From contig CACWFY010000018.1 of assembly GCA_902760345.1 (NCBI GenBank), positions 1 to 46,317 of the forward strand: a stretch of DNA of 46,317 nt. Direction: 5' to 3'. A program made the position numbers and the translations under genes. The notes under the pieces were generated by a model. That model ran no database searches. It was not told where the DNA came from and saw only the letters and a list, made by a program, of their open reading frames with translations. Source of the stretch: an uncultured Bacteroidales bacterium (GTDB lineage Bacteria > Bacteroidota > Bacteroidia > Bacteroidales > Bacteroidaceae). Positions within the stretch are counted from its first letter, which is position 1. The number at the start of each line of letters is the position of its first letter. Shown here piece by piece: positions 40,849 through 46,317 of the stretch.

Positions 40849-42894
40849 CTACATTCTTCCTACTTTGACGGTAGTACCTGCAAAAAGATTATCTGGCAAA
40901 GAAATTTCTTGCATTCCTGAGGGGGTGGTTAACCTTAAAATATCAGATTTTCGGGACGCATCACTGACATAGATGGTGCCCTGATGAATCATCACCATGC
41001 ACGGGCGGTCGGCGCCAATAATACCTGCCGAGGTCTGTATACTGCCAGCTTCATAGAACACCACATAGATGATGGTACCATTCTGGTGTTCTACGGCCTG
41101 AATGCCCTTTCCATTCTGCAGGATGCGGAACCAGGAAGCGACAGGTGCCGTGCCTCCAGGGATAACAGCATAGGCATAGCTGCCGTTCTGGGGTGCCACA
41201 CCATGTTGAATGCTCAGCGAAAAGACCTCTGCCGACAAGGTGTCATTCGCATAGGCTACCCCATCCACACAGTTACGCCAACTGCCCTGTCGACGAGTTG
41301 CCGTTGCTTGCGCCTGACCTTCTAAGATATGATAGGCATTGCCCGCATGGAAATACCAGTCAGCATCATGGCGTACCTCCCCACGCTGGCGGCACTGCTC
41401 GACGGTTGTAACAATACTGTCAGTAGCCGTACAGCTGATGTCGCTACCCAGACAGACATAGCCTTCATCGAAGAAGAACCACGACTTACGGGCTTTCAGG
41501 TCACTTCGTTCGCTGATGAAGTCGAAACCGACGGCACCATAGAGCGAGTCGCAGACGGCACCGGCAAACTGTGTGTCAGATGTCAGCACGTTCACGCTGC
41601 CCCAGGCCTCCAAGGGTTGATAGGGTAGCAAGGGTGATGTTACGCCGGGAATCATACGGAAGTCAAACACCGGTTGCAAACCACTGTATTCCTGTCCGTC
41701 GACAGACAGATGGCAAGCACCGTCGCCTCGGAAATGGTTGCGTAGTCCCTCGTGGTTGTGTGCAGCCTCTTGGTTGGCGTTACGCACAGAATGCAAGCGT
41801 ACTGCCGTTTGATACTGAGGACGCGAGAAGACAAAATATTCCGACTGCCAGAAGTGGTGGGCATACGTCCCGTCATATTCCTGAAGACCATCCTGCCATG
41901 CAGCATAGCGTTGCAGTTCCCCGGTACGATAACCCTCAGACAGTAGCAGCAGTTTTTTTACTACCGACGCATTCACCACCTCTTCATGGGGGCGTGACAG
42001 CTCGCGGTTATAGGCTGCAGGTTCCTTATAACGTCCTTTGACCAGATGGCGGCATACGGCATCCAGGTAGTAGTCAATGACAAAATGTATGTGTTCCTCT
42101 GAGAAGCGCCATGGGGTGTCGCGCAGCAACAATGCCCACCAACAGAAAAACTCAGGCAGTTCCATACCGTAGGTGAGCGTTGAGTTCACACGGTCGCCAC
42201 GGTGATGGAAGGTCATGTCAGCCTGTACGCCACGGCCTGATGGACGGAAAGTGTTTCGTACCGCCAAGCCGCCTGCGGCATCATACATCACCTCCTCCAT
42301 GGGAGCCACCTGTGCCTCTGCCTCAATCTTTCGGAACATCTCCGCTGCCCCCTCGACATCGCGTCGCCACAAAAGTACCTTGGCATGATTGCTGATGACC
42401 TGGATGCGGTCACCACCGGGGCGTGCCGGATGGTCGTCAGCGTTAATGACTGTCAACGACTCGTTCACGGCACGGCGTAACTCAGGAGTCAAGTCATCGT
42501 CTAAGATCCAGGCTAATGCTAACATCCGGCGGGGAATACCTATCTTCTGATACCACCAGTTGTCATTGCGATAGCCTTTATCGAACCAATGGCGCAATCC
42601 GCTCAGAATATTTTCCAGTAGCCGGCGGTCTTTCTTCGTTGACTGTTCGTAGGCCAGCGACATCTCTACCAGACGATCCAGGTGTTTCTCCAACTGCCAA
42701 AGAGATCGTGACTGGTCAGCATAGTCGATGTCTTTCCACGTTCCGTCTTTACGGATGCTCTTGTTCCACTGTACCGTCTGCTCAGAGGGAATGGCCGACA
42801 AATAGTCGTGCCGTATCTGCTGGCGTAACGACTCGAAGTCAGCCATCACTGTCAGGGGAATCAACAGTCCCAGTAGCAAAAGTGTTCTTCTCAT
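40849..42894 (-). CDS. PL8-type polysaccharide lyase
   Basis: A secreted 681-residue lyase (signal peptide to about residue 18). An alpha-helical barrel (about 20-370) is followed by a beta super-sandwich. Lyase marks are DMTFHHRGDRVNSTLTYG, with His230/231 and Tyr242 as likely catalytic pair, and RNANQEAAHNHEGLRNHFRGDGA with FRMIPGVT. The usual TGAN motif that supplies the catalytic Asn is replaced by GGDR (about 160-163); Asn169 might serve instead. PL8 includes xanthan, hyaluronate and chondroitin lyases. Pairing with GH88, GH92 and GH5 favours a glucuronate-mannose substrate such as xanthan side chains. The ATG is four bases after a TACCTTTG box. Confidence 0.75.
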   Translation of the reverse strand: MRRTLLLLGLLIPLTVMADFESLRQQIRHDYLSAIPSEQTVQWNKSIRKDGTWKDIDYADQSRSLWQLEKHLDRLVEMSLAYEQSTKKDRRLLENILSGLRHWFDKGYRNDNWWYQKIGIPRRMLALAWILDDDLTPELRRAVNESLTVINADDHPARPGGDRIQVISNHAKVLLWRRDVEGAAEMFRKIEAEAQVAPMEEVMYDAAGGLAVRNTFRPSGRGVQADMTFHHRGDRVNSTLTYGMELPEFFCWWALLLRDTPWRFSEEHIHFVIDYYLDAVCRHLVKGRYKEPAAYNRELSRPHEEVVNASVVKKLLLLSEGYRTGELQRYAAWQDGLQEYDGTYAHHFWQSEYFVFSRPQYQTAVRLHSVRNANQEAAHNHEGLRNHFRGDGACHLSVDGQEYSGLQPVFDFRMIPGVTSPLLPYQPLEAWGSVNVLTSDTQFAGAVCDSLYGAVGFDFISERSDLKARKSWFFFDEGYVCLGSDISCTATDSIVTTVEQCRQRGEVRHDADWYFHAGNAYHILEGQAQATATRRQGSWRNCVDGVAYANDTLSAEVFSLSIQHGVAPQNGSYAYAVIPGGTAPVASWFRILQNGKGIQAVEHQNGTIIYVVFYEAGSIQTSAGIIGADRPCMVMIHQGTIYVSDASRKSDILRLTTPSGMQEISLPDNLFAGTTVKVGRM

Positions 42895-42898
42895 GTTG

Positions 42899-42906
42899 CA
42901 AAGGTA
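42899..42906 (-). promoter_or_regulatory. -7 box of the PL8 gene, 4 bases from the ATG
   Basis: TACCTTTG on the minus strand (42906-42899), directly after the T tract of the upstream terminator. The message would be leaderless or nearly so. The -33 position falls within the terminator stem and shows no TTTG. Confidence 0.55.
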
Positions 42907-42956
42907 ATAAAAAAAAGAAACAGACCCACCGATAAACGGGTGAATCTGTTTCTTTT
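42907..42956 (-). terminator. Terminator of the GH5 gene
   Basis: On the minus strand a 12-base-pair stem (42956-42945 with 42924-42913), an internal loop and four more pairs, then a T-rich run. It lies 12 bases after the GH5 stop codon. Confidence 0.85.
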
Positions 42957-42968
42957 TACAATCATTTG

Positions 42969-45900
42969 TTATTTCTGCATATACTTACGGCCATTCTTGA
43001 TGACGATGCCACGATAGCTGGAGTCTACCTGCAATCCTTGCATGTTGTAGATAATGCCAGTGGTGTTGTCATTAGTGGTCTTCACCGTGCTGATACCTGT
43101 CTCTGAACCTTTAACCCAGTTTGTGAAGTACTTCTCCAGCACTTTCATGGTCGACTTCTCCTTGGCATAGTTGCCGTAGATGGAACTCTTGTCGGGCTGG
43201 CAGGTCAAGGAGTTGCCTTCGTACATGGCACCAGCACACCAGTAGGTGGCGTTGATCTGATACTCCTTGAAGAACTGCAGCGCCTCGTCAAGCTCGGTCA
43301 TGTAGCGCTCGTCACCTGTGCTATGCTCGTTGTAGGGAACACCGAACTCACCAATCAGACCGCGCTTGTTGTTGGTCTTGCACCATTCCAGGAACGGCAT
43401 GAAGCGCTTGCGCCAGTCAACGGTCTCGAAGCCTTTCTGATAGGTACCGGAGTTGTCCTTGTCGAAATAACCGTGAGCCTGGAAGACAATCTTGTCCTGC
43501 GGGTCAACGAGGTTCTTCAGCAGCCAAGGACTATTGCCCTTGTACGACCAAGCCACCTCGGTAGAATATTCAGGATACTGCTTGTCTGAGCGGTCGCCAT
43601 AGATCCACTCGTAGGCTGATGCCCAGTTGGTACCCTCGACGATAATCTGTGCGTTCTGATCAACCTTGCGGATTTCGTTGATGGCAGCCTGATAAGCCTC
43701 CACCAGCACGGGTGCCGACACCTTCGGCTCGTTCTGCAGGTCGTAGCCCCAAATGTTGCTATAGCCTTTGAACTCATTGGCAATGGCTCCCCACATCTTA
43801 GCAAAGCGCTCGATGGTATATTCATCCTCGCCAATCTTGTACTGTGTACCGTCAATGGTACGCTCTGCATAGTCGTGTGCATCGAGGAACACCCACATAC
43901 CTAGGCGCTCGGCCTCAGCGACAACAGCCTTCATGGCAGCGACATCGCTCTTGGCAGCATCAGCATCCACGACAGGATTCGTCAGGTCTTCTACCACACG
44001 TGCTGCACGGAACGGGAAGCGGATGAGGCGCACACCCTTGGCCTTGAAGTAATAGAGGTCTTCCATACGTGGGTACATATAGTCGGTACCGAATGTTCCG
44101 GGAACCTTACCGCCTGAAGCACTGGAGAGGTTGACACCCAGCATCGGCTGAGTCATCGGAGGCAACTCGCCATCGGTCTTATCCTGGATAGGAGGATACT
44201 TGTCAGGATCAACGTCAGAACCACCTTCAGGTTCTCCCCAGAAGTACACATTATCCATATAGAGAGTGTTCATACCTGTCTTGCGCAGGAAGAAACCAGC
44301 CATGCCCTCCTTGAAGTCACGGTTAACGAAGTGATTCAGGGGAATGTCGAACGACATCCATGTGTCAGGTGTCAATGTATGCCATACCTCTTCCTCACCA
44401 CTGGTCTCTGGTGTGGTGGGGTTACCCCACAGCTGGAAGGCAAAGTTGAAGGTCTTCACAGCGTCTGAAGACGGTGTGTAGAGGTCGAAGTGTACATATC
44501 CCTTGTCGCTTACGTCACGCTGGCCGAGGTTGACGGCACACCAGTTGAGATTAGTCATGCGGCATACCTTGTGTGTTGCATCGTGGTCAATAACCTCTAC
44601 TGTTGCCTGTGAATAACTGGTCGGTTCAAACTTACCAAACAGGGTGGTATATTCATCAGAGAAGAAGGCCTTCACGTCGCTGGCAGGCTGTGTGGGAGTA
44701 GGAGCCAATGGGATATTGAGTCCAGTGGGAGTATCGCCACCGCCAGGATTGTCGCCACCACCTTCTTCACCACCGTCGAAGGTACCGTCGGCTCCAGCTG
44801 TCTTGCTGAAGTAGATGTTATCCAGGATAATGGTACCAGTACCATTGTGCTTGAAGCGTATCTCGTTGACGGCTGTAGCGTCAAGTCCTTTGGCAGTATA
44901 GTCTGCAATCTTGACATTGATACTGGTCCACTTGCCTGCGGTCAGCGTAGGACTACCAGTGTAGTAGGAGCTGCTGCCTTTCACCAGGATAGGCTGGATG
45001 GTGGCACAGGCAGCATCTGTGGGCGTATAGACATCCACATGGAGATATTCCATGTCAGAAATATCGACGGTACCGATGCTGTACTTCACCCACGTGTAAC
45101 CTGTCAGTTTCTTGGCCTTATCGGTCTCGGTAATGGCAATCTCTTCCTCAGCGATGCCATTATTACCACCGGCATTGGTAAAGGTGCAGAAGGGTGCATA
45201 GGCATCGCTATCGGCATTCGTAGGTGTTGGAGCACTCTTCAGACCGGACGATGGAGTAGGATCGGGATCTGGATCTGGGTCAGGATCGGGAGTCGGATCA
45301 TCTGAAGGAATGTCGCTATCCATATAGAAATAGACATTGTCCAGATAGATGACACCCGTCTTGTTGGCAGGGTCTTTGAAGGTCAGGTTGTTGACGGCAG
45401 AAAGGCCTACAGCCTGGAAGTCCTTCACTTTCAGGTTGACACTCTTCCACTGACCACCGGTCAATTCCTGCTTGCCGCTAAATGCCTCCTTCTTTGTGGA
45501 TACCTTGAACATACCCGGCTGCACGGAGGTCGTCACAGGATTGACGGGTACATACACGTCGAAATGCAGATAACCATCTTGGATGGCCGTCAGGTCGACG
45601 GTTGAAGTACCAGCCACCTCACCCAGTGCGAAGTGAGCCCAGCGGAAACCCTTCAGCTCCAATACTGTCTCACCGTCACCAATGGTCTTGACACTCTTCT
45701 GTATTCCGCTGTGGTTATACATGTCAAAATTGTAATAGGGCGTATAGACATCACTGAACATGGAACGGACTTTGCTGGCATCAGCGGTAGGCTTCGGGGC
45801 AGCAACAGTAGGCACTGTACTTTCAGCAACAGTCTTGGTATAGAAATACACATTATCCATATAGAAGATGTTACCGTTGGTCTTGGTCATCGTCATACGC

Positions 45901-46317
45901 ATCACCTGCATGTGGGCAAAATCATAGCCGTTAAAAGCAGTCAGGGGAATATCAATGCTCGTCCACTGTCCGGCAGGTGTGTCGGTGTTGTAGGCATCAG
46001 CATATTTCTCACCACCGCTCCATCCAGCGAAACCGAAGCGGATCTGCGAGATACCGTTTGCCGTAGGTGAATAGACATCGGCATGGAGATACTCCATGTC
46101 GGCTACGTTACGCTCACCGATGTTGATAGCGCAATAGTCACCCTCAAACTTCAGCACATTGTCTGTACCGTTAATTTGGATGGTTTCCATCGTAGCACCA
46201 TGACCACGATCCCATTTGGTAAATGCCTCGTAGTCATCACAGAAAGCCGATTTCACTTGATCGGCATTGATGGTTGGTTTGGGTGCAGATACAGTCGGAT
46301 CTTGTGCAAAGCACATG
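42969..46317 (-). CDS. Multi-CBM secreted GH5 endo-glycanase (5' end outside window)
   Basis: At least 1115 residues; the frame is open to the window edge and begins in the end of a signal peptide (CFAQ then DP). Four related beta-sandwich modules come first (about 1-165, 170-340, 358-515, 535-700), each starting near AP-x-PT and including a G-x-W-x-S-(I/V/F)-(D/N) strand and an (MDN/LDN)-(V/I)-YF end. Acidic-proline (about 341-353) and glycine-rich linkers separate modules 2, 3 and 4. A GH5 domain follows (about 725-1065) with acid/base Glu863 in QNEPK and nucleophile Glu990 in IGEFGVP. The tail YNMQGLQV...YRGIVIKNGRK resembles a type IX sorting signal. It is probably a surface endo-beta-glucanase acting on the backbone of a decorated glycan. 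Confidence 0.85.
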   Translation of the reverse strand, partial: MCFAQDPTVSAPKPTINADQVKSAFCDDYEAFTKWDRGHGATMETIQINGTDNVLKFEGDYCAINIGERNVADMEYLHADVYSPTANGISQIRFGFAGWSGGEKYADAYNTDTPAGQWTSIDIPLTAFNGYDFAHMQVMRMTMTKTNGNIFYMDNVYFYTKTVAESTVPTVAAPKPTADASKVRSMFSDVYTPYYNFDMYNHSGIQKSVKTIGDGETVLELKGFRWAHFALGEVAGTSTVDLTAIQDGYLHFDVYVPVNPVTTSVQPGMFKVSTKKEAFSGKQELTGGQWKSVNLKVKDFQAVGLSAVNNLTFKDPANKTGVIYLDNVYFYMDSDIPSDDPTPDPDPDPDPDPTPSSGLKSAPTPTNADSDAYAPFCTFTNAGGNNGIAEEEIAITETDKAKKLTGYTWVKYSIGTVDISDMEYLHVDVYTPTDAACATIQPILVKGSSSYYTGSPTLTAGKWTSINVKIADYTAKGLDATAVNEIRFKHNGTGTIILDNIYFSKTAGADGTFDGGEEGGGDNPGGGDTPTGLNIPLAPTPTQPASDVKAFFSDEYTTLFGKFEPTSYSQATVEVIDHDATHKVCRMTNLNWCAVNLGQRDVSDKGYVHFDLYTPSSDAVKTFNFAFQLWGNPTTPETSGEEEVWHTLTPDTWMSFDIPLNHFVNRDFKEGMAGFFLRKTGMNTLYMDNVYFWGEPEGGSDVDPDKYPPIQDKTDGELPPMTQPMLGVNLSSASGGKVPGTFGTDYMYPRMEDLYYFKAKGVRLIRFPFRAARVVEDLTNPVVDADAAKSDVAAMKAVVAEAERLGMWVFLDAHDYAERTIDGTQYKIGEDEYTIERFAKMWGAIANEFKGYSNIWGYDLQNEPKVSAPVLVEAYQAAINEIRKVDQNAQIIVEGTNWASAYEWIYGDRSDKQYPEYSTEVAWSYKGNSPWLLKNLVDPQDKIVFQAHGYFDKDNSGTYQKGFETVDWRKRFMPFLEWCKTNNKRGLIGEFGVPYNEHSTGDERYMTELDEALQFFKEYQINATYWCAGAMYEGNSLTCQPDKSSIYGNYAKEKSTMKVLEKYFTNWVKGSETGISTVKTTNDNTTGIIYNMQGLQVDSSYRGIVIKNGRKYMQK

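Overview
The window reads as a chromosome segment of a Bacteroidetes bacterium, most likely in the Prevotella group. Evidence: promoters of the TTTG-N19/20-TAnnTTTG type recur before many genes (usually TACCTTTG), there are almost no Shine-Dalgarno sites, secreted proteins carry a C-terminal tail of the type seen in type IX secretion cargo, and the right half is a polysaccharide-utilisation-like locus. No tRNA, rRNA, insertion sequence or CRISPR array was seen. Everything here is read by eye; no database search was run.

Region 1 (1-2560): the 3' end of fusA, its terminator, about 1 kb of non-coding DNA rich in nested inverted and tandem repeats with one possible 40-residue membrane protein, then rpsJ alone with its own promoter and terminator.

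Region 2 (2590-27884): a surface glycan assembly locus, probably for lipooligosaccharide core, O-antigen or protein O-glycan. It holds an MsbA-like flippase, about 14 glycosyltransferases of many families (GT2, GT4, GT8-like, GT11-like, GT25, GT32, GT87, GT90), UDP-galactopyranose mutase beside a likely galactofuranosyltransferase, enzymes for two dTDP-amino sugars (FdtA/FdtB for Fuc3N, WecE for Fuc4N), an LpxL-like acyltransferase, an LtaS-like phosphotransferase, a polyprenyl-phosphate glycosyltransferase, and a GT87 protein fused to a formylglycine-generating-enzyme-like domain. The locus is built of short blocks that alternate in strand: three divergent junctions each have consensus promoters, and two convergent junctions overlap at the 3' ends. 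The last leftward block is led by greA and a HIT gene, and the greA leader contains a terminator-like hairpin.

Region 3 (27985-28463): non-coding, with a candidate RNA of about 65 nt (promoter and terminator both visible) and a second strong promoter firing toward it from the other strand.

Region 4 (28464-46317): a carbohydrate-degradation locus. On the minus strand are a multi-CBM GH5 enzyme (cut by the window edge), a PL8-type lyase, a GH88 unsaturated uronyl hydrolase, a GH92-GH5 fusion, an FAD oxidoreductase, a CE2-SGNH double esterase, a secreted tailed protein, a 65-residue protein, an MFS sugar permease and a ROK glucokinase. A plus-strand secreted protein at 28464 looks like a free copy of the CBM-like module of the GH5 enzyme. 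The activities together match the linkages of xanthan or a xanthan-like acetylated bacterial polysaccharide: PL8 cuts mannose-glucuronate, GH88 removes unsaturated glucuronate, GH92 removes alpha-mannose, esterases remove acetyl, GH5 cuts the beta-glucan backbone, and glucose enters by MFS and ROK. No SusC/SusD pair or beta-glucosidase is in view; they may lie beyond the right edge.
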